Positions 1 to 6,636 of a stretch of DNA of 11,474 nucleotides are shown one piece after another. The position numbers and the translations under genes were made by a program. The stretch comes from Maricaulis sp. (GTDB lineage Bacteria; Pseudomonadota; Alphaproteobacteria; Caulobacterales; Maricaulaceae). Under the pieces are notes generated by a model, which was given only the letters and a program-made list of their open reading frames with translations, did not search any database and had not been told where the DNA came from. How positions within the stretch are numbered: position 1 is the stretch's first letter; every line of letters begins with the position of its first letter. Where the stretch lies: contig NZLV01000025.1 in assembly GCA_002694345.1 (NCBI GenBank), positions 11,979-23,452 on the forward strand. Reading direction: 5' to 3'.

Positions 1-44
1 GCGGCTTTTGCCGCCGGGGCAATCAGTCTACACGCGGATGACTC

Positions 45-1112
45 ATGACCGACGCGCTTGATCCTTCCGGCGAAGACCGCCTTGTAGACCGTGAGCAGCA
101 GGCCGGAGACGGGCGTGACCGTGCCCTGCGTCCGGAGCAGTTTTCCGACTTTGTCGGCCAGAAGGCCGCCATCGCCAATCTCAAGGTTTTCGTTGAAGCC
201 GCCCGTCGCCGCGAAGAAGCGCTCGACCATGTCCTGCTCTCCGGACCACCCGGCCTGGGCAAGACAACGCTGGCCCAGATCGTGGCCCGGGAAATGGGTG
301 TGGGCTTTCGGGCGACCTCGGGACCGGTGATCGCCAAGGCCGGAGATCTCGCCGCCATCCTCACCAATCTGGAACCGCGAGACGTTCTCTTCATCGACGA
401 GATCCATCGTCTGGCTCCGGCTGTGGAGGAAATCCTCTACCCGGCGATGGAGGATTTCTGCCTCGATCTGGTGATCGGGGAGGGGCCGGCTGCCCGCACT
501 GTGCGGATCGATCTGCCGCCCTTCACCCTGGTCGGCGCGACCACGCGGGCCGGACTTCTCGCCACGCCGCTTCGCGACCGGTTCGGTGTCCCGGTGCGGC
601 TGGAATTCTATGATGAAGAAGAATTGGGCTTCATCGTTACCCGCGCCGCCCGCAAGTTCGGCATCGATGCCTCGCCCGATGGCGCGCACGAGATCGCTCG
701 CCGGGCCCGCGGCACGCCCCGCGTCGCCGGCCGCCTCCTGCGCCGGGTCCGTGATTTTGCCGAGGCCGAGGATGCCAGCGTGATTTCCGCCGAAGTCGCC
801 GACCGTGCCCTGATGCGCCTGGAGGTCGATGCGCTGGGGTTGGACAGTCTGGACCGCCGCTATCTCAAGGCGCTGGTAGAGAGCTTTGCCGGCGGTCCGG
901 TCGGGGTGGAAACCCTGGCCGCGGCGCTCGCAGAGGCCCGTGATGCGCTGGAGGATGTCGTCGAGCCCTTCCTCATCCAGCAGGGTTTCATCATGCGCAC
1001 CCCGCGCGGCCGCGTCGCCGCGCCACGCGCCTGGGATCATCTCGGCCTGACGCCACCACAGAGCCAGGCGGGTCAGCCGGGCAGCGGGCAGGGCGGTCTG
1101 TTCGGGAAATGA
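45..1112 (+). CDS. ruvB: RuvB, Holliday junction branch-migration ATPase
   Basis: RuvB is the hexameric AAA+ motor that, with RuvA, drives branch migration of Holliday junctions during recombination repair in the cytoplasm. The 355-residue product has the family's full layout. Walker A is GPPGLGKT at residues 67-74 and Walker B is LFIDEIHR at 115-122. Sensor 1 is GATTRAG at 164-170. The LRDRFG motif carrying the arginine finger is at 176-181, and the sensor 2 stretch GTPRVAGRLLRRVRD is at 223-237. A C-terminal winged helix ends in IQQGFIMRTPRGR (311-323). Length is normal for the family. The ATG start follows a weak GGA-type ribosome site. Any upstream ruvA lies outside the window. The stop codon overlaps the next ORF by ATGA, so the two may be co-translated. 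Identity is secure; only the exact start is slightly open. Confidence 0.97.
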   Translation: MTDALDPSGEDRLVDREQQAGDGRDRALRPEQFSDFVGQKAAIANLKVFVEAARRREEALDHVLLSGPPGLGKTTLAQIVAREMGVGFRATSGPVIAKAGDLAAILTNLEPRDVLFIDEIHRLAPAVEEILYPAMEDFCLDLVIGEGPAARTVRIDLPPFTLVGATTRAGLLATPLRDRFGVPVRLEFYDEEELGFIVTRAARKFGIDASPDGAHEIARRARGTPRVAGRLLRRVRDFAEAEDASVISAEVADRALMRLEVDALGLDSLDRRYLKALVESFAGGPVGVETLAAALAEARDALEDVVEPFLIQQGFIMRTPRGRVAAPRAWDHLGLTPPQSQAGQPGSGQGGLFGK

Positions 1113-1411
1113 AGCGGCTCTTCCTACTTCGGTATCTGGGCGTGAAAGGAATGGAGATCGGCATTCCGCGTCTGAACAAGCGGCGATGGGCGGTGCCGGT
1201 ACTTCTTGTTTGTCTGCTTTTGATGGTCGGGTTTATGGCCGCGAGGGTTGTGACGGGCAGGCTCGAGTTCGGCCTGATTTCTCTCCTGATCCAGATTTTG
1301 GGAACGGCCTATCTGTTCTATCTTCAGAAGAACGGGCGCCGATATGTACTGGGCAAAGGCTACAAGCCCAACAAGGGCAAAGCCGCTGAAATAGACTATT
1401 CCGCTAGATAG
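1109..1411 (+). CDS. small two-helix membrane protein of unknown function
   Basis: I do not recognise this 100-residue protein. It has a basic N-terminus, two hydrophobic segments (about residues 28-48 and 54-72) separated by a short charged turn, and a basic C-terminal tail rich in Lys, Gly and Tyr. This fits a small inner-membrane hairpin protein with both ends probably cytoplasmic by the positive-inside rule. The first ATG overlaps the ruvB stop as ATGA, suggesting translational coupling. An internal ATG at 1151 would give an 86-residue product with an equally natural N-terminus, and neither start has a well-spaced ribosome site. Its base composition looks poorer in GC than ruvB. The last 16 bases overlap the 3' end of the opposing kinase gene. 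No catalytic motif is visible. It is probably a real gene because of its coherent membrane pattern, but that rests on the translation alone. Confidence 0.6.
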   Translation: MKRLFLLRYLGVKGMEIGIPRLNKRRWAVPVLLVCLLLMVGFMAARVVTGRLEFGLISLLIQILGTAYLFYLQKNGRRYVLGKGYKPNKGKAAEIDYSAR

Positions 1412-3183
1412 CGGGCCGGCGGAGTGTCCCGGTCTGCCGGTTCCTCGATCGCATGCTTCAGCAGGGTCGAGATCAGGGCATCACGTGCAATCGGCTTGGC
1501 CAGAACGCCCGTCATTCCCGCCGCCTCATACTCTGCCACTTGTTCCGGCATGACATTCGCCGTCAGCGCGAAGATCGGCAGACGCTGGTTGCCGTTTTCC
1601 GCTTCAAGGCGCCGGATCGCCCGGGCAGCGGTGATCCCGTCCATCACCGGCATGCGGCTGTCCAGCAGAACCAGGTCGAAACGCTCCGCTTCCAGCAGGT
1701 CCAGGGCTTCCTGACCGTTCTCGACGAGGCACAGTGTTCCGACCACACTGTCCAGCAAGGCGCGCAGGACGAGGCGGTTGGTCTGGTTGTCGTCGGCGGC
1801 CAGAATGCGCAGGCGCCGCAGCGGGGTCAGGTCTGCAGTGACCGGAAGAACCGGCTCGCCCATGTCGGCCGTCTTGGTCCCTACGCGGACCTGAGCCGTG
1901 AAGACACTGCCCGCGCCCGGCGTGCTTTCCAGACGGATATCTCCGTCCATCAGCTCGCAGAGCTGGCGGCAGATGGCGAGCCCCAGGCCGGTGCCACCAT
2001 AGGCGCGCATTTGCGCACTGCCGGCTTGGGCAAAGGGCTGGAACAGGGTCGACGCTTCGTCCGGATCAATGCCGATGCCGCTATCGGTGACGGATAGGGT
2101 CAGCGCGCATTGCCCGTTCTGGTCGGGCTGGTCCGCATGCAGGCTGATGAGCACATGGCCAGCGTGGGTGAATTTGATGGCATTGGCCGTCAGATTGGCC
2201 AGGATCTGGCCGATACGGACCGGGTCACCGACAAAGACGCGCTCGCCTTCACCCGTCAGCCGGATCGAGAAGTTCAGGCCCTTCTCCAGCGCTTGTCCGG
2301 CGAACAGGCCTTCCAGCATGGCGACCGTGTCGGTCAGGCGAAATTCCTGGGGCACGATCTCCAGTCGGCCGGCTTCGATCCGCGCCATGTCCAGCACTTC
2401 ATTGACCAGGCGCAGAAGGACATCACCCGATCGGGTCATGGTGTCGACCTTGTCCCGCTGACTGCTGGCCAGCTGGTCCTGCTGCAGTGCCTGCGCCATG
2501 CCCAGCATGGCGTTCATCGGGGTGCGGATCTCATGGCTGATATTGGCCAGGAAGGCCGTCTTGGCGTCATTGGCGGCGTCCGACTTTCGCCGGGCATCTT
2601 CCAGCGCAGCACCGGCGGCGGCCATCTGGTGCGCGAAGATCGCGCAGACCAGGCTGGCTGCAATCGTCAGCAGGATCAAAGTGACGGTAATCCAGCCCAG
2701 GAGATAATAGTTGATGTCCCAGTCGGCTGGTGTCGGCACCCAGTCGCGGAACACAAAAAGGCTGCCCATGCTGGCAGCGACCAGGCCCGCAAACGCCAGG
2801 CTGGCGCGCGGCCCGACCAGGAAGGCCGCCAGGATCGGGATGCCGGGCAGGTAGATCACGATGGGAAAGGCCATGCCGCCCATGCTCGCGGCCTGACCGG
2901 TCAGGACGATGTAGAGAAAGCTCACCGTCAACAGGCCGGTGGTCTTGAGGCTGAGGCGGGAGCGTGCGAGGGCCGGCAGGCCGCCGAACATCAGGGGGGT
3001 GATCAGGCCGGTCCAGGCTTGCGGGGGAAAGCGGTCATAATTGGCCATGAAGCTCAGCGCCCCGGCGAGACCGCCACAGACCACGACGGTCAGGGCTATG
3101 ACGCCGATAATGCGCAATTGCGCCGCGCGAAGATGGTCGCCATCCTCGACTGCAGGCCATATGTACGCTTTGACACTACGCAT
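1396..3183 (-). CDS. membrane-bound hybrid sensor histidine kinase with receiver domain
   Basis: A hybrid two-component kinase that should autophosphorylate on His and pass the phosphate to its own Asp, then normally to an Hpt protein. Numbered from the ATG at 3183 (595 aa), it has about six membrane helices (roughly 21-45, 57-74, 81-97, 101-122, 126-146, 160-184) with short loops and no recognisable periplasmic sensor. A short linker leads to HisKA with the H-box NISHEIRTPMN (His217). The ATPase follows: N-box LANLTANAIKFT (328-339), G1 DSGIG (367-371), F-box FQPFAQA, G2 GGTGLGL (396-402). The receiver has the acidic pair Asp464/465, phospho-acceptor Asp508 in LLDSRMP, Thr541 and Lys563. An in-frame GTG at 3237 would add 18 residues; neither start has a good ribosome site. 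It has no adjacent response-regulator gene, so its partner is unknown. It converges on the small membrane ORF and diverges from ybgC. Signal and output cannot be read from sequence. Confidence 0.9.
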   Translation of the reverse strand: MRSVKAYIWPAVEDGDHLRAAQLRIIGVIALTVVVCGGLAGALSFMANYDRFPPQAWTGLITPLMFGGLPALARSRLSLKTTGLLTVSFLYIVLTGQAASMGGMAFPIVIYLPGIPILAAFLVGPRASLAFAGLVAASMGSLFVFRDWVPTPADWDINYYLLGWITVTLILLTIAASLVCAIFAHQMAAAGAALEDARRKSDAANDAKTAFLANISHEIRTPMNAMLGMAQALQQDQLASSQRDKVDTMTRSGDVLLRLVNEVLDMARIEAGRLEIVPQEFRLTDTVAMLEGLFAGQALEKGLNFSIRLTGEGERVFVGDPVRIGQILANLTANAIKFTHAGHVLISLHADQPDQNGQCALTLSVTDSGIGIDPDEASTLFQPFAQAGSAQMRAYGGTGLGLAICRQLCELMDGDIRLESTPGAGSVFTAQVRVGTKTADMGEPVLPVTADLTPLRRLRILAADDNQTNRLVLRALLDSVVGTLCLVENGQEALDLLEAERFDLVLLDSRMPVMDGITAARAIRRLEAENGNQRLPIFALTANVMPEQVAEYEAAGMTGVLAKPIARDALISTLLKHAIEEPADRDTPPARYLAE

Positions 3184-3261
3184 GGGATAACCCGAATACG
3201 CCCCCGTCCTTCTCCCCCGGAAACTGTCTCCTAACACCCAGACTCTGATATTGGATTAACA

Positions 3262-3720
3262 ATGACCGCGTCGCTTCAACCTGCCTCGGGCCAATTTCAT
3301 CCTGATCGCATCCACCGGCTTCCGGTGCGGGTCTATTACGAGGACACGGACTTTTCCGGCATCGTCTATCACGCCCGCTATCTGCATTTCTTCGAGCGGG
3401 GGCGGACGGAGAGCCTGCGGGCGCTGGGGATCCATCATTCCGAACTGGCTGCTCAGGATGATGCGTTGGCCTTCGCCGTGCGGCGGATGAATGTGGAATT
3501 CGTCCGGGCCGCGAAAGTGGATGACATCCTGGTGGTGGAGACCTTCTACAAACCCCAGAAGGGCGCCCGGCTGATGATCGGCCAGCGCATTCTTCGGGGC
3601 GAAGACGTGATCGCGGAAGCGGATGTGGAAGCGGTCTGCATTGACGCGGCCGGACGGGCCAAGCGCCCGCCCAAATCCATGGCAGCCAAGTGGGCGGATT
3701 ATGTAATCCAGCCTGACTGA
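3262..3720 (+). CDS. ybgC: YbgC, Tol-Pal-associated acyl-CoA thioesterase
   Basis: A 152-residue single hotdog-fold (4HBT family) thioesterase that hydrolyses acyl-CoA thioesters in the cytoplasm. In E. coli YbgC has been linked to phospholipid synthesis proteins, but its exact role in Tol-Pal function is not settled. The signature VYYEDTDFSGIVYHARYL (residues 24-41) is present. Asp30 aligns with the catalytic Asp18 of E. coli YbgC and Asp17 of Pseudomonas 4-hydroxybenzoyl-CoA thioesterase. FFERGRTE follows on the central helix. The start ATG has GGA six bases upstream. About 12 residues precede the point where the E. coli protein begins to align. It diverges from the kinase and lies upstream of the tol genes. 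Here an extra SnoaL-like gene separates it from tolQ, unlike the usual direct neighbourhood. Confidence 0.95.
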   Translation: MTASLQPASGQFHPDRIHRLPVRVYYEDTDFSGIVYHARYLHFFERGRTESLRALGIHHSELAAQDDALAFAVRRMNVEFVRAAKVDDILVVETFYKPQKGARLMIGQRILRGEDVIAEADVEAVCIDAAGRAKRPPKSMAAKWADYVIQPD

Positions 3721-3733
3721 CCGTCCGGACGGT
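3720..3733. promoter_or_regulatory. perfect 14-bp palindrome, possible operator
   Basis: The sequence ACCGTCCGGACGGT is perfectly self-complementary and begins on the last base of the ybgC stop codon. An AT-rich stretch (GATATTTTAAAA, 3741-3752) follows and could serve as a -10 region. If so, the palindrome would cover the -35 region of the next gene, where a repressor would act. There is no T-run directly after it and no loop, so it does not look like an intrinsic terminator. Binding by a dimeric regulator is inference; no regulator gene is adjacent. Confidence 0.4.
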
Positions 3734-3794
3734 ACTGCGTGATATTTTAAAAGCTCGCTTGCCCCGTGCAGGGGGCTCCGCTACCCCTGAAGAC

Positions 3795-3800
3795 AGGAAG
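3795..3800 (+). promoter_or_regulatory. ribosome binding site that decides the SnoaL-like gene start
   Basis: AGGAAG, followed by a run of G, lies nine bases before a TTG codon at 3810. This is the best Shine-Dalgarno match in the reading frame. It favours TTG 3810 over the farther upstream TTG at 3759 and over the first in-frame ATG at 3924, which would cut into conserved sequence. Confidence 0.5.
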
Positions 3801-3809
3801 GGGGCCGGT

Positions 3810-4478
3810 TTGGACGATCATCGCCAATCCCGTCAGAATTCGGATTCAGCGAAACCGGACTTGCCGGAGCGCCCCCCCAATTTCGGCTTTTCGGTGACCC
3901 GCGTTCTTCAGGACGGGGACAGCATGTTCATCAAGGCGGTGAACGAATCCGATGGTGGTGGCGCTTCCTGGCTGACCATGAGCCTGATCCGGGCCGACGA
4001 GCGCGGACTGATGTCGGTGCGTCGCCAGATCTCGGCCCGTTATGTCCAGAAAGACTGTCTGTGCTCGTCCTTGGCCGCCTGCACCCTGCCCAATGGGCCG
4101 CACGAAGAGACCGAGACGAACAAGCTGAAAGTCCGCGATTTCATCCGCGCGGTGACCGCGGGCGACGGTCTGGACCGGCTCGACGATTTCATCGATCGCA
4201 CCGTGTTTGTCTCGCACACGCCGGGCGGTTGCATTGATCCCGACCGGCTGGACGAGTTTGCCGCCCGCCGCAGTCCGCGCAGCGGCCTTCGCTATCATGG
4301 CGTGGACGATCTGGTGGGTGAGGGCAGTTTCGTGGCGGTGTTCTCGGCCTATGACCAGGAAGGCAATCATGCACGCACTTGCGATCTCTTCCGCCTCGCG
4401 GACGGGCGCATTGTCGAGCACTGGGACGTTGTGGAACCGGTCGCGGCCCACACAGTCGCCAATAATGATGAAGCTTGA
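3810..4478 (+). CDS. SnoaL/NTF2-like protein with an extra N-terminal half-domain
   Basis: From the TTG start the product has 222 residues. The C-terminal part (about 104-215) matches the SnoaL-like fold, a small alpha+beta barrel in the NTF2 superfamily. It has an N-terminal helix (NKLKVRDFIRAV), SHTPGG with His136, RYHGVDDLVGEGSFVAV, and the family-typical end CDLFRLADGRIVEHWDVVEPV with His204 and Asp206. Members include polyketide cyclases, but most are uncharacterised, so no reaction can be assigned. Residues about 25-80 resemble only the second, beta-strand half of the same domain (VTRVLQDGD...IRADERG), suggesting an incomplete duplication. Between them lies a cysteine cluster, DCLCSSLAAC (Cys83, 85, 91). 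There is no signal peptide, so it is probably cytoplasmic. It sits between ybgC and tolQ, where most tol clusters have no gene. A structural or dimer-swapped role is possible; function is unknown. Confidence 0.75.
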   Translation: MDDHRQSRQNSDSAKPDLPERPPNFGFSVTRVLQDGDSMFIKAVNESDGGGASWLTMSLIRADERGLMSVRRQISARYVQKDCLCSSLAACTLPNGPHEETETNKLKVRDFIRAVTAGDGLDRLDDFIDRTVFVSHTPGGCIDPDRLDEFAARRSPRSGLRYHGVDDLVGEGSFVAVFSAYDQEGNHARTCDLFRLADGRIVEHWDVVEPVAAHTVANNDEA

Positions 4479-4649
4479 ATGTGCGCACCAAGTGTTATCT
4501 CATCCCCGCAAATTTGCCGTATTCACCTTGCATGAGAGCGTGATGGGCTGAGCGCCTGGGGTTCAGGCATCGCTCATGCATGGTAAGCGGCGTGTGTAGT
4601 AAAACGGCGCGCATCGGCCGGTGCGGGCTGGAAGCAGAGGGTCAGCTTC
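4479..4649. promoter_or_regulatory. 171-bp leader before tolQ with hairpin and near-palindrome
   Basis: No convincing ORF is present. It contains a hairpin at 4550-4575: GAGCGCCTG pairs with CAGG...CGCTC, giving nine pairs, a three-base bulge and a five-base loop. There is also a 16-base near-palindrome at 4610-4625 (CGCATCGGCCGGTGCG, one G-T mismatch pair). No T-run follows the hairpin, so it is not a standard terminator. AGAGGG at 4636-4641, eight bases before ATG 4650, is the tolQ ribosome site. I could not identify a sigma-70 promoter with confidence, but the length of the gap suggests that the tol operon promoter lies here. Confidence 0.4.
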
Positions 4650-5318
<669 letters not shown>

Positions 5319-5320
5319 GC

Positions 5321-5755
5321 ATGGCGGTCTCTCTCGATAGTGGCGGCCGCGGTCGTGGCCGGGCCCGCTGGAAGCCCAAGGCGGAGATCAATGTCACGCC
5401 CTTCGTGGACGTGATGCTGGTCCTGCTCATCGTCTTCATGATCACCGCTCCGCTGCTGACGGTGGGCGTGCCGGTCGAACTGCCGCAAACCGAAGCGCGC
5501 AACCTGCCGGCCGACGAAGAGCCCCTGACCATCACCATCACCCTGGACGGCCTGATCTATCTGCAGGAAACCGAGGTTGAACTGGCAGAGCTGGCGCCGC
5601 GCCTCACCGCGATTGCCGGGACGGGCTATGACGCGCGGATCTTCATCCGTGCGGATGATGGTGCCGCCTATGGCGATGTCGCGCGGGTGATGGCCAATAT
5701 CAACGCTGCCGGTTTCACCAATCTGGGCCTTGTGACCGATCCCATCGAGCGATAG
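5321..5755 (+). CDS. tolR: TolR, proton-channel/anchor subunit of Tol-Pal
   Basis: A 144-residue ExbD/TolR-family protein with a single membrane helix (about 28-47) and a periplasmic domain that dimerises and can contact peptidoglycan. The family motif INVTPFVDVMLVLLIVFMIT begins at residue 23. Asp30 corresponds to the essential proton-carrying Asp23 of E. coli TolR. The short cytoplasmic N-terminus is rich in Gly and Arg (GGRGRGRARW), which is compatible with a cytoplasmic location under the positive-inside rule. It begins two bases after the tolQ stop and ends 12 bases before the tolA GTG, consistent with one transcript. Confidence 0.97.
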   Translation: MAVSLDSGGRGRGRARWKPKAEINVTPFVDVMLVLLIVFMITAPLLTVGVPVELPQTEARNLPADEEPLTITITLDGLIYLQETEVELAELAPRLTAIAGTGYDARIFIRADDGAAYGDVARVMANINAAGFTNLGLVTDPIER

Positions 5756-5767
5756 CGAGGCCGGCTT

Positions 5768-6613
5768 GTGCGTGCGCTTTTCGTCTCCCTCCTCATCCAT
5801 GCCGGGATCATCGCGGCCGGGCTGATCTATCTGCCCAAGGCTTCCCAGGTGATGGAGAATACGCCGATCGTGCCGGTGCAGCTGGTCGCTCTGTCCGAGC
5901 GGACCAATGTGCGCGCCGCTGCGCCGGACCCGGAGCCGGAACCGGAAGACTTGCCCGAGGAGACCATCGAGGACGCGATCGAGGAACCGGTGTCTGCCCC
6001 GGAGCCTGAACCGGTCGCCCCGGAAGTCGAGCCGGAGCTGATCGATCCCGATCCGGTCACCCCGGAACCGGACCCCGAACCCGAGCCGGAGCCCGATCCG
6101 GTCGAGCCCGAGCCCGAGCCTGAACCCGAGCCGGATCCGCCCGCTCCGGTTACGCCGCAGCGTCAGCCGGAGCGCCCTTCTGAGCCCTCCCTGGAAGACA
6201 TGCTAGGTGATATCGAGCGCCAGGTCGCCGAGACCCGCACGAGTTCCGGTACGCCGGACACCGGGGACCGCCGCGCTTCTGCCGGCGACGGGTCGGCCAT
6301 GACGGCGACCCTGCAGGACATGGTCTCCAGCCATCTGTCGCGCTGCTGGCGCAATTCCCTCGACGCGCCGGAGCCGGACGAGCTGGGTGTGACCCTGCAA
6401 CTCCAGCTCAGCCGCAATGGAGAATTGTCGGGACCGCCGCGCCTGGTTGATCAGGCCCGGATCCTCAATTCACCCAATCCCTATTTGCGGATTGCCGGCG
6501 AGCGGGCCATGCGGGCCGCGGTGGAATGCCAGCCTTATCCGCTCCCGCCGGAAGCCTATTCCCAGTGGCGTCAAATTGAGGTCAATTTTTCGCCGGAACT
6601 TTATAACCGCTGA
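5768..6613 (+). CDS. tolA: TolA, periplasm-spanning protein with Pro/Glu-rich linker
   Basis: TolA is anchored by one helix in the inner membrane, is moved by TolQR, and reaches TolB and Pal at the outer membrane. The 281-residue product starts at GTG, with GAGG seven bases upstream. It has an N-terminal helix (3-22) carrying the Ser-Leu-Leu-Ile-His group expected for contact with TolQR, a long acidic Pro/Glu linker (about 53-140), and a globular TonB/TolA-type C-terminal domain (about 178-278). That domain includes Cys193 (SRCW) and Cys254 (ECQPYPLP), which could form a disulfide. E. coli TolA is about 420 residues with an Ala/Lys-rich helical arm, so this arm is shorter and chemically different, more like a TonB linker. 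Position between tolR and tolB and the C-terminal domain make the call secure despite low-complexity sequence. Confidence 0.92.
   Translation: MRALFVSLLIHAGIIAAGLIYLPKASQVMENTPIVPVQLVALSERTNVRAAAPDPEPEPEDLPEETIEDAIEEPVSAPEPEPVAPEVEPELIDPDPVTPEPDPEPEPEPDPVEPEPEPEPEPDPPAPVTPQRQPERPSEPSLEDMLGDIERQVAETRTSSGTPDTGDRRASAGDGSAMTATLQDMVSSHLSRCWRNSLDAPEPDELGVTLQLQLSRNGELSGPPRLVDQARILNSPNPYLRIAGERAMRAAVECQPYPLPPEAYSQWRQIEVNFSPELYNR
6062..6142 (+). repeat. Glu-Pro / Asp-Pro coding repeat within tolA
   Basis: An imperfect six-base repeat of the kind GAGCCC/GAGCCG encodes alternating acidic residue and proline over TolA residues 99-125. It is the densest part of a longer Pro/Glu segment. The codons vary (GAG/GAA, CCG/CCC/CCT/CCA-less), so protein-level selection rather than recent DNA expansion alone probably maintains it. 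Such tracts can change length by slippage in steps of two residues without breaking the frame. Confidence 0.75.
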
Positions 6614-6636
6614 AGTTTGCAGTCGGAGTGTCTCGC

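Noticed and set aside
1..14. Hairpin GCGGC-TTTT-GCCGC at the window edge as a terminator
   Set aside because: The stem is short, no T-run follows on either strand within view, and the upstream context is missing.
1..48. Possible 3' end of an upstream gene (ruvA) with a frame closing at TGA 46-48 and overlapping ruvB by ATGA
   Set aside because: Only 15 codons are visible and they do not resemble a RuvA C-terminus that I can recognise, so no CDS is called.
2110..3234. A 374-codon plus-strand frame opposite the histidine kinase
   Set aside because: The kinase on the other strand has every conserved motif; this frame is His/Gln/Gly-rich with no domain and is a shadow.
3759..3809. Longer start (TTG 3759) for the SnoaL-like gene
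   Set aside because: No ribosome site precedes it and the added 17 residues are low complexity; TTG 3810 has AGGAAG at good spacing.
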